Assembly: GCA_010672965.1 (NCBI GenBank)
Contig: JAAHFN010000013.1
Location: 1-64,000 of the forward strand
Reading direction: 5' to 3'
Source of the DNA: Oscillatoria sp. SIO1A7
Lineage (GTDB): Bacteria > Cyanobacteriota > Cyanobacteriia > Cyanobacteriales > Laspinemataceae
DNA: 64,000 bases
Below the pieces are notes generated by a model. It saw only the letters and a list, made by a program, of their open reading frames with translations. It made no database searches and had not been told where the DNA came from. Made by a program: the position numbers and the translations under genes. Of the stretch, positions 23,221 through 31,536 are shown one piece after another; the stretch's first letter is position 1; every line of letters begins with the position of its first letter.

Positions 23221-23359
23221 ACAGCGTTTCTCAAATTGTAATAAAAGAAACGTAGGGGCTACAGCATCGCGAGCGACGATCTCGGCTGTGAAACGGTAAC
23301 TCCCGTATTGGGATATTGCATCCCCCAGACACCTCACATCAAGAGCGAGAAACGCTATA
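23221..23359. repeat. MITE family A, copy 5 (variant right end)
   Basis: Starts CAGCGTTTCTCAAAT and ends AAGAGCGAGAAACGCTATA. The internal GTAGGGGCTACAGCATCGC / GGGATATTGCATCCCCCA pair is partly degraded. Confidence 0.65.
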
Positions 23360-23484
23360 TAATACGACTTGGAGCTAGAGCTAGAAGCCCGGTTTCGCGG
23401 AACAATACCCTCGCCAATCTGAAAAACCCCTTGGTTTGTAGGTTGGGTTGAACTGTTGACGTTGGTGTTGGCGTTGGCGCAAAG

Positions 23485-23653
23485 GATGTAGGGGCGACAG
23501 CATCCCAGAGACATCCCCGTTGCTATAAGGTAAAGTTATTATCTTGGGATGCTTCGCCCCAGACGGCTATGCAACGCAGGGCGAAGCATTCCAATACAAT
23601 AAATTTTTCCGAAGAGAGCAAAGATTGTCTCGGGAATGCTGTCGCCCCTACAA
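23485..23653. repeat. Cores of a MITE A and a MITE B side by side
   Basis: GTAGGGGCGACAGCATCCC to GGGATGCTTCGCCCCAGAC (23488-23565) is a family-A core, and GGGCGAAGCATTCCAATAC to GGAATGCTGTCGCCCCTAC (23577-23651) is a family-B core. Neither has its outer arms. The gap 23175-23727 shows no gene. Confidence 0.65.
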
Positions 23654-23727
23654 TTAACGCCCGGGAAATAGGCGTTGGTATTGGCGGAAGAAACCGGGTT
23701 TCGTAAGGTAAATTATTTAAGAAACCT

Positions 23728-24102
23728 ATGAAAATTAGCAAATCGCGCTTTTGGTTAATTTCGCTATTGTTGTTGTTGCCTTTGGGCTGCGCGCAAGGGC
23801 AGTCTGCGGTGACTTGTCGCTACCAGCCCCCTGAAGGGCAGCCAAACTATTTGGGCAAAGAGGCGGAATTTACTCTTAGAGAAGAAGGAGGAAATACTAT
23901 TTTTAGCTACCGGGCTTCTGCGCCAGCAGCGGTAGCGGACAATATAAGCCTTGCTTCCAAGCAAGAGCTAATATTTGCCAATACCGATCTGGACACGGCG
24001 CGGGTTATTTTGTTGCAAAATTCCAGTTACTACGATCGCCTCATCGGCGCGAAGGATAAAGGAGATTTTGCCAAAATCAATGAAGGCTTAATTTGTCAAT
24101 GA
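23728..24102 (+). CDS. Small lipoprotein, unknown function
   Basis: A 124-residue protein with a lipoprotein signal peptide and lipobox LPLGC (Cys21). The mature part has two more cysteines (Cys30 in VTCRYQ and the penultimate residue Cys123) that could form one disulfide, and reads as a small beta-rich domain (YLGKEAEFTLREEGG, NTIFSYRA, RVILLQNSSYYDRLIG). No family was recognised. The start is supported by the signal peptide. It should be anchored in a membrane facing the periplasm. Confidence 0.65.
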   Translation: MKISKSRFWLISLLLLLPLGCAQGQSAVTCRYQPPEGQPNYLGKEAEFTLREEGGNTIFSYRASAPAAVADNISLASKQELIFANTDLDTARVILLQNSSYYDRLIGAKDKGDFAKINEGLICQ

Positions 24103-24203
24103 ATGGGGCATTAGGCGTCGGGCATTGGGCCGAAGGGCAGAAAAGCTCTCAGCTTTTAGCTTTCAGCCTTCAGCCTTCAGCCTTCAGCTTGGCTTATTAT
24201 ATT

Positions 24204-24250
24204 AGCTGAGAGCTGAGAGCTGAGAGCTGAGAGCTGAGAGCTGAGAGCTC
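24204..24250. repeat. Tandem CTGAGAG heptamer
   Basis: About seven copies of CTGAGAG in direct order between the lipoprotein and the DUF4058 relic. Confidence 0.9.
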
Positions 24251-24254
24251 TTTT

Positions 24255-24701
24255 TCAACGCAATCCACATTGGCGCAACCAAGTATTCGCCCAAGCGGCA
24301 TCGGCTTCGGAGAGAGGCGGCAGCGGCTCCTGGCTGTAGTCGATCGCCAGGTCGTAGCCGGATAAGTCATAAACTTCATTTAGCAAAACTTGCAAATCTA
24401 TTACTGGCTCGGTATCTCCCGATTGTAAAGGTAGAGAAAAAAAGAGAATGGGACTTGGCAGGTCGAAGGCATAGAGGTCGGCATTAGGACGGCGATCGCG
24501 AAGCGTCTCCGAAGGAGAATCGCTTCTACTTACTAGCATTCGATAATTGCTTTCAATTTTATTGTTCAAAGTCGGCATCTGTTTACCCGCCCGCAATAAA
24601 TCGATTTCCACCAAATGCGTCGCGCTTCCCAAAAATCGCTGTCGTTTTTTTTGATAAGCATCGCGTCCTTTTCCAGAACCCTTCTGCAGCTTAATAAAGA
24701 A
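24255..24701 (-). pseudogene. 5'-truncated DUF4058-family gene
   Basis: The minus-strand frame carries the C-terminal half of a DUF4058 protein: GKGRDAYQKKRQRFLGSATH, LVEIDLLRAG, RRPNADLYAF, LPLQSGDTEPVIDL, YDLAIDYSQEPLPPLSEADA and a final LRQCGLR. Family members are about 250 residues, but here a stop codon lies just upstream (24702-24704) with no credible start: the conserved block begins well before the first TTG at 24632. The 3' half is undamaged. It is best read as a gene that lost its 5' half. It abuts a CTGAGAG repeat at its 3' end and AACTCAAA repeats at its 5' side. Confidence 0.75.
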
Positions 24702-24742
24702 TTAATATAACAACTCAAAACTCAAAACTCAAAACTCAAAAC

Positions 24743-25438
24743 TCAATTGCTGGCAGTCGGGCGGTAGGGGTCTAAGAAGTTAAGTAAGGGAAAGATAGAG
24801 CGGGACTGAACCCAGAGGCGTCCGGTGCCTTGGAAGCGACAGACCAAGCCTTCGCCGCCAAAGACGCTGGTTTGCAATCCTTGAAAAGATAAGCCGCCGA
24901 GAACTTCCACTTCATAATCTAGGGTATCTTCAAAAGCGACCAGATATCCCGTATCTACTACATAATCGCCGGAAATAGCAAGTTCGATAATGGCTCCGTA
25001 GGAACTAAACCAGATGTCTCCTTGACCCATTGCCCGAACCAAGAATAAGGATTCGCCGCTGAAGAAGCCTTTAAATCCTTGAAATTTGGCATCGATTTCT
25101 ACAGTGGGGCTGGAGGCGACAAAACCCGCCGATTGAATGAACAAGCTCTTATCCCCGCTGAGATAGTAATGCTGAATATCTCCGGGGACGCCGGGGGAGA
25201 CGTATAATTCTCCGGGTTGGCTTTGGGCGGTAAATTGGCTCATAAATAGAGATTCTCCACTGAGCATCCGGCCGATTCCTTTTCCCAAGCCGCCGCGAAT
25301 CTGGGATTTCATTTTAATACGAGCATCCATCGCCGCCATCGCCGAAGACTCTACTAAAACCGATTGACCGGGCTGTAGGAAAAGTCGCAAGGAAGCATAG
25401 GAGGGAGAATGTTCGATTTCGTAGGCAATATCGTTCAT
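24743..25438 (-). CDS. AIM24-family protein, paralogue 1
   Basis: A 231-residue protein. The start at 25438 (MNDIAYEIEHSPSY) is preferred; the frame extends upstream only through AACTCAAA repeat sequence. AIM24 (TIGR00266, formerly DUF124) features are clear: LRLFLQPGQSVLVESSAMAA, GESLFMSQF, VSPGVPGDIQHY, GFKGFFSGESLFL, GDIWFSSYGAI, VVDTGYLVAFEDTL and FGGEGLVCRFQGTGRLWVQSR. The fold is a double-stranded beta-helix-like trimer in known structures. Bacterial function is not established; mitochondrial AIM24 influences inner membrane organisation. It is the last of three same-strand paralogues (25532 and 26738 follow upstream). Confidence 0.9.
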   Translation of the reverse strand: MNDIAYEIEHSPSYASLRLFLQPGQSVLVESSAMAAMDARIKMKSQIRGGLGKGIGRMLSGESLFMSQFTAQSQPGELYVSPGVPGDIQHYYLSGDKSLFIQSAGFVASSPTVEIDAKFQGFKGFFSGESLFLVRAMGQGDIWFSSYGAIIELAISGDYVVDTGYLVAFEDTLDYEVEVLGGLSFQGLQTSVFGGEGLVCRFQGTGRLWVQSRSIFPLLNFLDPYRPTASN

Positions 25439-25444
25439 AATTGG

Positions 25445-25530
25445 GAATAAGTTTTGAGTTTTGAGTTTTGAGTTTTGAGTTTTGAGTGACAAATCTTTAA
25501 CTTAAAACTCAAAACTCAAAACTCAAAACT
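25445..25530. repeat. Inverted AACTCAAA / TTTTGAGT tracts
   Basis: TTTTGAGTTTTGAGT units followed by AACTCAAAACTCAAA units, so the spacer between two AIM24 genes can fold into a hairpin. Confidence 0.85.
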
Positions 25531-25531
25531 T

Positions 25532-26218
25532 TTATTTAGACTTCGCTGGCATCTGGGAGCCGATGAGCCGTCCGAAGGCGGAGGCGTTGTGGGTTTGACA
25601 AAAGAGACGACCCCGACCTTTGAAGCGGCAAACTAAACCTTCTCCTCCGAGCCAAGCGCTGACCCAGTTGCTGCCGGGGGGTTTGGTTATTTCAAATATG
25701 AGGCTTTTTTCAAAGGCGACTATATGCCCGGTATCTACTATATATTCGCCATCTACGGGAATTTCATAAATGGCACCGAAGGAGCTTAGGAGGACTTGGC
25801 CTTGGCCGCTGAGGTCGAGCCAAAAAATAGATTCTCCAGAAAATAAGGATTTGAAGCCTTGAAAGCCTAGATCGATATCGACATTGGCGCTACTGGCTAG
25901 GTACGAGCTGGCTTGGACGACTAGGCCGGCTCTCGTCATTTCGTAGGCAATCAAGTCTCCGAGGAATTTGGGAGCTAAGAATATTTCTGCTTCGTGATGG
26001 GGGGATTGGAATTTGCTTAAAAAGAAGGATTCCCCAGCCAACATTCGTTTGAAACCGCCAGCAAGGCCGCCAGCTTTGCCCTGCCGCAGGGTGGTGGTGG
26101 CTTGGACGAAACCGTTCATGGCAATCATGGCACCGGCTTCGGCGATCGCTTCTTCGCCGGGACTCAGAGTAACGCGAGCGATCGCGCTATCCGGTTGTTG
26201 CAAAATTTCTATATCCAT
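25532..26218 (-). CDS. AIM24-family protein, paralogue 2
   Basis: A 228-residue protein starting MDIEILQQPDSAI. The same family blocks are present in order: ARVTLSPGEEAIAEAGAMIAM, GGFKRMLAGESFFLSKF, LGDLIAYEM, GFQGFKSLFSGESIFWLDL, GQVLLSSFGAI, IVDTGHIVAFEKSL and GGEGLVCRFKGRGRLFCQT. It is separated from paralogue 1 by 93 bases of tandem repeat, so the two may be co-transcribed. By eye it is closer to paralogue 1 than to paralogue 3. Confidence 0.9.
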   Translation of the reverse strand: MDIEILQQPDSAIARVTLSPGEEAIAEAGAMIAMNGFVQATTTLRQGKAGGLAGGFKRMLAGESFFLSKFQSPHHEAEIFLAPKFLGDLIAYEMTRAGLVVQASSYLASSANVDIDLGFQGFKSLFSGESIFWLDLSGQGQVLLSSFGAIYEIPVDGEYIVDTGHIVAFEKSLIFEITKPPGSNWVSAWLGGEGLVCRFKGRGRLFCQTHNASAFGRLIGSQMPAKSK

Positions 26219-26275
26219 AGTAAGCTTTCAGCGCTCAGCGCTCAGCGCTCAGCAATTAGCCTTATAGCACTGCGT

Positions 26276-26425
26276 AATATCAAGTCCGGTTAAACACCCA
26301 TATAAAAAATTTGGAATCTCCCGTAGGACGGGCGTCCCGCCTGTCCGCCTGGGCTCTTTGGGACTTTTCGCTGGTCCCGTCCTACGCATAAGCTTTTTTT
26401 GGGGCATTCAAACCGACATTATATA
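26276..26425. repeat. MITE family C, copy 4
   Basis: Begins AATATCAAGTCCGGTTAAAC and ends TTCAAACCGACATTATAT, with GTAGGACGGGCGTCCCGCCT inside. The second arm of the central palindrome is partly lost. Confidence 0.7.
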
Positions 26426-26518
26426 AGTCCTATTTTAGCTTATTGCTGACCGCCGATCGAGCGAGCTTCCTACAGGGTAAGCTTTAAGCCTGACCGCCGA
26501 TCGCTCAGAGCTGATAGC

Positions 26519-26668
26519 TATAGCGCTTCTCGCTCTTGATGTGAGGTTATCTGGGGCGAAGCATCCCAAGACAGGGTTTGTCGTTATACGGCCGAGATTG
26601 TCGCTCGGGATGCTGTCGCCCCTACGCCCCTACGCTTCGTTCATTACACTTATTTGAGAAATGCTCTA
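26519..26668. repeat. MITE family A, copy 6 (opposite orientation)
   Basis: TATAGCGCTTCTCGCTCTTG to ACTTATTTGAGAAATGCTC, the reverse of the variant at 23221. Between the two AIM24 genes it joins MITE C copy 4 and CTGACCG/CTGAGAG repeats to fill 26219-26737; no gene is present. Confidence 0.7.
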
Positions 26669-26737
26669 ATTGCTTTTAAGCCTGAAAGCTGAGAGCTGAC
26701 CGCTGAGAGCTGACCGCTGAGAGCTGACCGCTTAAAG

Positions 26738-27400
26738 CTACTTAAACTTAGGTTTCAAAAAGCTAACCAAACCATCAAGACTGCGAGACTGCAAATAAAT
26801 ATCGCCGCTACCCTTGAGTTTATTAACCAATCCTTCTCCAGAGGTTAGGGAACCAAACAAGCCTCCGGCGAGACTGAGGGACATTTTTATTTTGGGCTCG
26901 TAAGCGACTAGATGACCATTATCTACGATAAATTCGCCGTTAATATGTTTTTTGGTTATCCCTCCATAAGCTCCAAAAAAGACGCGACCCCTACCGCTAA
27001 TCTTTAGCTTGAATAGGCCCTCGCCACCGAACCAACTGGAAAAACCAGCCCAGCGAACGCCGATTTTGACCCCTGGGGTGTGGGCGATATAGGCTCCGGG
27101 CTGAAAGCAGATTCCGCTCGGGCCAAGTTCTAGGGAAACAATATCGCCGATTGTGGCTTGGCTGAGGACGACTTGGAGGGGTTCGCTGGTTTCGTTGCTA
27201 AACACGTTCAGAAATAAAGACTCCCCGCCAAAAAATTTTTTCAGCAATCCCGAGAAAAGGCCGCCGGAAAATTTAGTTTTCATAGTGAGCTTAGCGTCCA
27301 TGCTAGTCATAGCACCGGCTTCGGCGATGATGCTTTCTCCAGGATTAAGAGTGGCGAAAATAACGGCAAACGATGGCTGATAGCGGATTTCATATTCCAC
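26738..27400 (-). CDS. AIM24-family protein, paralogue 3
   Basis: A 220-residue protein starting MEYEIRYQPSFAV. AIM24 blocks: FATLNPGESIIAEAGAMTSMDAK, FFGGESLFLNVF, IGDIVSLEL, GPSGICFQPGAYIAHTPGVKI, FSSWFGGEGLFKLKI, GRVFFGAYGGI, IVDNGHLVAYEP and SGEGLVNKLKGSGDIYLQSRS. It is the most diverged of the three: it has GGEGLF where the others have SGESLF/SGESIF, and a GGIT in place of GAI. 519 bases of MITE and repeat separate it from paralogue 2. Confidence 0.9.
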   Translation of the reverse strand: MEYEIRYQPSFAVIFATLNPGESIIAEAGAMTSMDAKLTMKTKFSGGLFSGLLKKFFGGESLFLNVFSNETSEPLQVVLSQATIGDIVSLELGPSGICFQPGAYIAHTPGVKIGVRWAGFSSWFGGEGLFKLKISGRGRVFFGAYGGITKKHINGEFIVDNGHLVAYEPKIKMSLSLAGGLFGSLTSGEGLVNKLKGSGDIYLQSRSLDGLVSFLKPKFK

Positions 27401-27409
27401 GAATGAGGT

Positions 27410-27535
27410 CTCCTGGGTGTAGGGTGTAGGCGAGAACTAGGGTGTGGGGTGTAGGGTGTAGGCGAGAACTAGGGTGTAGGGTGTAGGGTATAGGGTGTGG
27501 GGTGTCGGGTGTCGGGTGTCGGAAGAGTAAAAGTT
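27410..27535. repeat. GTGTAGG heptamer tract
   Basis: Tandem GGTGTAGG / GGTGTCGG units upstream of AIM24 paralogue 3, opposing the ACACCCC tract at 27716-27805. Confidence 0.85.
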
Positions 27536-27550
27536 AAGAGTAAAGAGTAA

Positions 27551-27680
27551 GACCAATTCTTTATGAAGATGCAACAAATTCGCCGTTCGGGCGCTCGCTT
27601 GTCGTTGGCGTTGCCTGCCCGAACGGCGGCCGAACGGTGGATAAAGTCTTTATTTGTTGCAGCTTCATACAGAAATGGTA
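27551..27680. repeat. MITE family E
   Basis: Terminal inverted repeats of about 28 bases: ATGAAGATGCAACAAAT (27563-27579) against ATTTGTTGCAGCTTCAT (27652-27668), extending outward with few mismatches. Inner arms GCCGTTCGGGC and GCCCGAACGGC. Only this copy was seen here. Confidence 0.75.
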
Positions 27681-27715
27681 TAAATCGGAGACTTATTTTC
27701 ACCTTTGCTTCATCC

Positions 27716-27805
27716 CTTCCCTACACCCTACACCCCACACCCCACACCCCACACCCCACACCCCACACCCTACACCCTACACCCCACACCCCACACCCCA
27801 CCATC
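27716..27805. repeat. ACACCCC heptamer tract
   Basis: Tandem CCCACACCCCACACC units directly upstream of the NACHT gene start. They keep a frame open upstream, which is an artefact and not part of the gene. Confidence 0.9.
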
Positions 27806-27813
27806 TGTTGCTA

Positions 27814-29790
27814 ATGTCCAAAATTAACTTGGCTCGGATCTCCCCGCTGGCCGTATTCCTCAATGGTTTGCTGGGAGTACCGATCGCCCAATCCTCTGTG
27901 CCCCTGCCATCTGCCTGGATTTTTTTCCTCGCTATCACCGCAGGCTGTACCCTCCTATATGCTTTCACCCTTTGGCTGCCGGGATATCTGGCTCCTAGCT
28001 GGTTGCTATTCGCCAGCTTATTGCCCGTAGCCGCCAGCGCCGCTTTTTATTTCCCGATCGCTCTGGGCGAAGCAATAGCATTTGGCAAAATTGCCTTCTA
28101 TCTCTGCTTGATTCTATTTTTTTTAGGAACGCTCTTGCCAACTCTGCTGCTTGTAGCAAGTCGCTGGCGCTTGTGGAGAATGCCGCCTAAGAGAGGCAAA
28201 CAAGCTTTGCTGGCTCTGGTCCGCGCCGAAATTTCCGCTCGAAAACAACAATCTCTTCTGGCTGTAGCGCCTTCTTCGAGGGAACCTTCTTCGGGGGAAC
28301 CAAAGCGGCTTTGGGATGTGGAGGTGAAAATCGGCAAGCAACCGAGCCAGAAGCTCGGGCAAGTAGAAAAAATTTTAGAATATTGTGCGGAGTATTCTGC
28401 GATAGATTCTGCAATAGATTCTGCGGGTAATTTTGCAGGATATTCTGCGGGGCAAGAGCTTTCGGGTACGGTCTTGGTGCTGGGAGGGCGAGGAGGCGGG
28501 AAAACAACTACTCTGCTGGATTTGGCGGAGGATTTGTGCGATCGCGCCGAACTAAACCCGAGCAATCGAGTGCCGGTTTTATTAGACTTGGCGAGCTGGA
28601 AACCAAACCAGCCTTTAGAACGTTGGTTGCTGCGATCGGTTCGCTCTAAATACGACGCAGATATAGAAATAGGAGAGATTTTCCCCGTTCTCGATGGGAT
28701 AGACGAACTGAGCTTAAAGCGGCAAGAGCAATGCCACAAGGCCATTAATCGATTTAGTCGCGACTTTGAGTCACAGCTTATGATAGTCTGTAGTAGCTTT
28801 GACCGCTACAAGCATTGCAAGACAAGACTGCGATTGCGATTGGCGATTGGATTGCAATCTATAAAAGAAGATCGAATAAAAGATTATCTTTTGGCGGCCA
28901 AGAGTCGAGAGTTATGGGAAACTATAGAAGATAATTCAGATTTGCTACCCGTCGCGAAAGTGCCGCTATTTTTAAATGCAATAGCTTTGGCAGACGAGGA
29001 AATTTTAATACAGGCTTGGAAACGTCTCAAAGATCGCAAGAGCCGCGAGCGATATGTCTTAAATGCTTGGGTTCGCCGCCAGTTGGCAAGGAGAAGCAGC
29101 CGCCGTTGGTATCCGCCCGGTCGAGAGCCAAGCTCGAAAAAAACCAGATATTGGCTGAGCTGGCTGGCTAAAACTATGCATAGACGATCGCTTCGAGAAA
29201 TATCCCTTGAAAGTCTGCCTCCAGTTACTTGGCAACTTACTCCCAAACAGTCGAGCTATACTTTGGCAATAGTTTTATTGTTAGCCTTAGCCTATAGTCT
29301 CTGTTTTGGTTTGCTTTACGGCTTCAATACCGGAGTTATCTATGGAATAGTCTTTGTCGGGGTGAGTTTGGTTTCGGGGACGGCGATCGCTTTGGGGCGC
29401 CGCACTCTAGACAGTCGCTCTCTGGGCAACCAAACTATCTGGCTCTCTGGGGTAAGCACAATAGCTTTTTGCCTAATGGGGCTGCTGAGTTTTGCGCTTG
29501 TTGGCGGGATAGGAAGCAACACCAGGGCCGACTTGCTCCTAGAACTGCCGAAGTTGGCGAAATTCATACTGCCAATTTTGGGCTTACTGGCGGGCCAAGT
29601 CGCAGCGATTCCTGGCATCCAACATTTAATCTTGCACTTTATTCTTTGGCGTCAGGGTCATATTCCCTGGAATTATGCCCGCTTTCTCCAGTACGCCGCC
29701 GATAAAACCTTTTTGCAAAAAGTGGGAAAGCGCTGTCGATTCCCAAACTACTTAGTCCAGGAGCATTTTGCCCATATCTTTCCCGAGTAA
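27814..29790 (+). CDS. Transmembrane NACHT-type NTPase
   Basis: A 658-residue protein from the ATG at 27814; the open frame further upstream is heptamer repeat. Residues about 15-125 hold three or four membrane helices. After a linker the NTPase domain has a Walker A loop GGRGGGKTT (Lys230) and a Walker B PVLDGIDEL (Asp294), with the small-residue DGIDE pattern of NACHT proteins, and sensor-like IVCSSF. Residues about 485-620 add at least four more helices (SYTLAIVLLLALAYSLCFGL onward), then a C-terminal NYARFLQYAADKTFLQKVG block and VQEHFAHIF, typical of a cyanobacterial membrane-NACHT family. NACHT proteins act as signal-dependent oligomerising switches, several in phage defence; the trigger here is unknown. 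Confidence 0.85.
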   Translation: MSKINLARISPLAVFLNGLLGVPIAQSSVPLPSAWIFFLAITAGCTLLYAFTLWLPGYLAPSWLLFASLLPVAASAAFYFPIALGEAIAFGKIAFYLCLILFFLGTLLPTLLLVASRWRLWRMPPKRGKQALLALVRAEISARKQQSLLAVAPSSREPSSGEPKRLWDVEVKIGKQPSQKLGQVEKILEYCAEYSAIDSAIDSAGNFAGYSAGQELSGTVLVLGGRGGGKTTTLLDLAEDLCDRAELNPSNRVPVLLDLASWKPNQPLERWLLRSVRSKYDADIEIGEIFPVLDGIDELSLKRQEQCHKAINRFSRDFESQLMIVCSSFDRYKHCKTRLRLRLAIGLQSIKEDRIKDYLLAAKSRELWETIEDNSDLLPVAKVPLFLNAIALADEEILIQAWKRLKDRKSRERYVLNAWVRRQLARRSSRRWYPPGREPSSKKTRYWLSWLAKTMHRRSLREISLESLPPVTWQLTPKQSSYTLAIVLLLALAYSLCFGLLYGFNTGVIYGIVFVGVSLVSGTAIALGRRTLDSRSLGNQTIWLSGVSTIAFCLMGLLSFALVGGIGSNTRADLLLELPKLAKFILPILGLLAGQVAAIPGIQHLILHFILWRQGHIPWNYARFLQYAADKTFLQKVGKRCRFPNYLVQEHFAHIFPE

Positions 29791-29854
29791 TCTCCAGAGA
29801 GATATAGGACAACAGGACTTACGTTTTCTTCTCAGATCGAACTCTACATTTAGC

Positions 29855-30053
29855 TTAGGTGATTTCTGGTAATAAAAGTACCAGAATATCGTAACGCTTT
29901 GGCCCCCTTCCCCTCCTGCGGGCGGTGTGGGTGGGTTGAGGGGGTTGGGGGTGGGTACTGCGACCGGGTAAGAACCCACCCCAAAGTCCCCTCCTGCGGG
30001 CGGTGTGGGTGGGTGGAGGGGAAGCGGTACTTTCTTTCCCAGAAGTCTCCTAA
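29855..30053. repeat. Repeat family F, copy 1
   Basis: Arms TTAGGTGATTTCTGGTAATA and CCCAGAAGTCTCCTAA are inverted copies, and both end in GGTACT / AGTACC. The body carries CTCCTGCGGGCGGTGTGGGT twice, around GGTGGGTACTGCGACCGGG. A second copy follows the LRR gene at 52306. Confidence 0.75.
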
Positions 30054-30410
30054 GGGACAAAAGCCGCAGCGCACCTTACATATAGTAAGTCCTGGACAAG
30101 CAATATCTGCGCCAAATCACGCAGGTCCTAAGCAAAATAATTACGCCATTTGGCCGATGTTATGCTGCTACAAAGGAGCTTATTATGAGATTAATCCATA
30201 CATCGACAATAGACTCCCTGCCCGGTTGGTTTACAGCCGGGGTTTTTTTTGGCTAGATCCGGCACTCAGCCGAAGGATCGAATCCAAACAAGGGTCAATT
30301 ACCCTGACTGCTTTGACCCCTCAATGGTTTAACCATCCAAGACAATGTTTCGGCAAAAATTGGCAAAAATATCAATAGTTTATTTGGCATATGACAAAGC
30401 GATCGGAATT

Positions 30411-30477
30411 AAGATGGTATAAAATAAGGAAATAAATTCATGGTAGGCCCCGCCCGGTCCAAGCGACCGGGTTTTTT
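30411..30477 (+). terminator. Intrinsic terminator, possibly of a very short transcript
   Basis: CCCGGTC (30453-30459), a five-base loop and GACCGGG (30465-30471) are followed at once by TTTTTT. About 30 bases upstream is TATAAAAT (30418-30425), a good -10 element, so a transcript of only about 45 bases could start and end here. The nearest upstream gene ends 660 bases away. Whether it ends that gene's mRNA or a small RNA cannot be told. Confidence 0.6.
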
Positions 30478-30509
30478 ATTACAATCTAGTCACCGATTGT
30501 CACCAAATT

Positions 30510-30566
30510 AGCGAAGAGAGGGGAATGTGGGGAATGTGGGGAATGTGGGGAATGTGGGGAATGTGG
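30510..30566. repeat. Tandem GGGGAATGTG decamer
   Basis: Five near-perfect ten-base units. It is part of the repeat-only stretch 29791-31536, which also holds family F, MITE B copies and, from 30770 to 31410, no recognisable gene. Confidence 0.9.
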
Positions 30567-30580
30567 AGAGAGTCCCACAC

Positions 30581-30765
30581 CTTTCAAGGGTATGTTTTTT
30601 AGATTTGGCATTTTTGAGGGGTACCCTTGAGGGTGTAGGGGCGATAGCATTCCCGAGACAGTTTTTTAATTAAAGAAAATTATTGTATTGGAATGCGCGG
30701 GCCCCAGAAACGTATGCCGCGTACCGATTTCTTCAAAAAAGAGGATTATAAAAAACCCTTGAAAG
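30581..30765. repeat. MITE family B, copy 3, with an 11-base direct repeat at its borders
   Basis: CTTTCAAGGGTATGTTTTTTA on the left and TAAAAAACCCTTGAAAG on the right. GAGTCCCACAC stands on both sides (30570-30580 and 30766-30776), looking like a target-site duplication. Confidence 0.8.
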
Positions 30766-30837
30766 GAGTCCCACACCTCGTAGGCGGCCTCCCACCCTTC
30801 CCACAGTCCCCACGCTCCCCAGTCCTGCTTCGGGAAA

Positions 30838-30866
30838 GTCAAATCTAAAAAACATATCCGGGAGCA
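30838..30866. repeat. Solo right end of MITE family B
   Basis: GTCAAATCTAAAAAACATAT matches the right terminal arm of the element at 42850, but the rest of the element is absent. Confidence 0.5.
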
Positions 30867-31394
30867 TCTCTCCCTTTCTGCGATCGCCTTTGATAGCGCG
30901 CCTGAAAAGGTTAAAAATTTAAAAAGTTAAGGGCGATTCCCCAGAAATTTATTGCAGTTACTTTCCCTTTGCTTCCCAACAAGCGCCTAGTGCAGCGTGG
31001 CAGAAATAATCCACCAGACCGATCGAGCCGGGAGTCACGGTACAAAGGCATTATTACCTTGAGACTTATTACTTTGAGACATGGAGCGCAGCGGCATAGT
31101 TCGTTATCTATTCCCAAATCTGCTGTTCCTTATTCCAGATTCCCTATTCCCTAATAGATAGATATTAAAAGTCCGAGCTTTACAGCCAGGGAAAGCTCCT
31201 ACTTTTAAGGCTGGGAGTCCTGCCAGGAAAACTCTTAGCCTAATTGCGGAAAATACTGAGATACACTGAGAAAAAATCCGTATAGGCGAAAATCCTGAGT
31301 GAGAACGAGGGATTGGGCAAGGAGAATTAAGATAAACAATTCTGCCGATCGCTTATTAATAAAAACGAAAATATTATTTTTTTGCGATCGATAG

Positions 31395-31423
31395 TTAATT
31401 ATTGTAGTGAAAACTGTTATAAT
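31395..31423 (+). promoter_or_regulatory. Candidate promoter of the giant CHAT gene
   Basis: A perfect TATAAT at 31418-31423 with a weak TTAATT 17 bases upstream, in an AT-rich stretch. It would leave a leader of about 105 bases before the ATG at 31537. Confidence 0.35.
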
Positions 31424-31536
31424 GGAGAGAGGCAATAATAAAAATGTAAGCCTTAATTAAAGTGATAAATAGCAATACCAGGGTGCATTAATTGATTTGA
31501 GATCTACCGATCTGGTTTTAGGTGCTGGTATATGCA

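Noticed and set aside
27410-27535. CRISPR or origin iterons
   Set aside because: Seven-base units without spacers are the short tandem repeats known from cyanobacteria; no dnaA boxes or dnaA gene were seen.
27637-27813. Upstream extension of the NACHT frame
   Set aside because: It translates the MITE E arm and the ACACCCC heptamers (HPTPHTPHPTP); the ATG at 27814 opens a normal membrane protein.
29899-30378. 159-codon frame behind the NACHT gene
   Set aside because: The first third is repeat family F. The rest (MLCCYKGAYYEIN and onward) matches nothing recognised and has no RBS.
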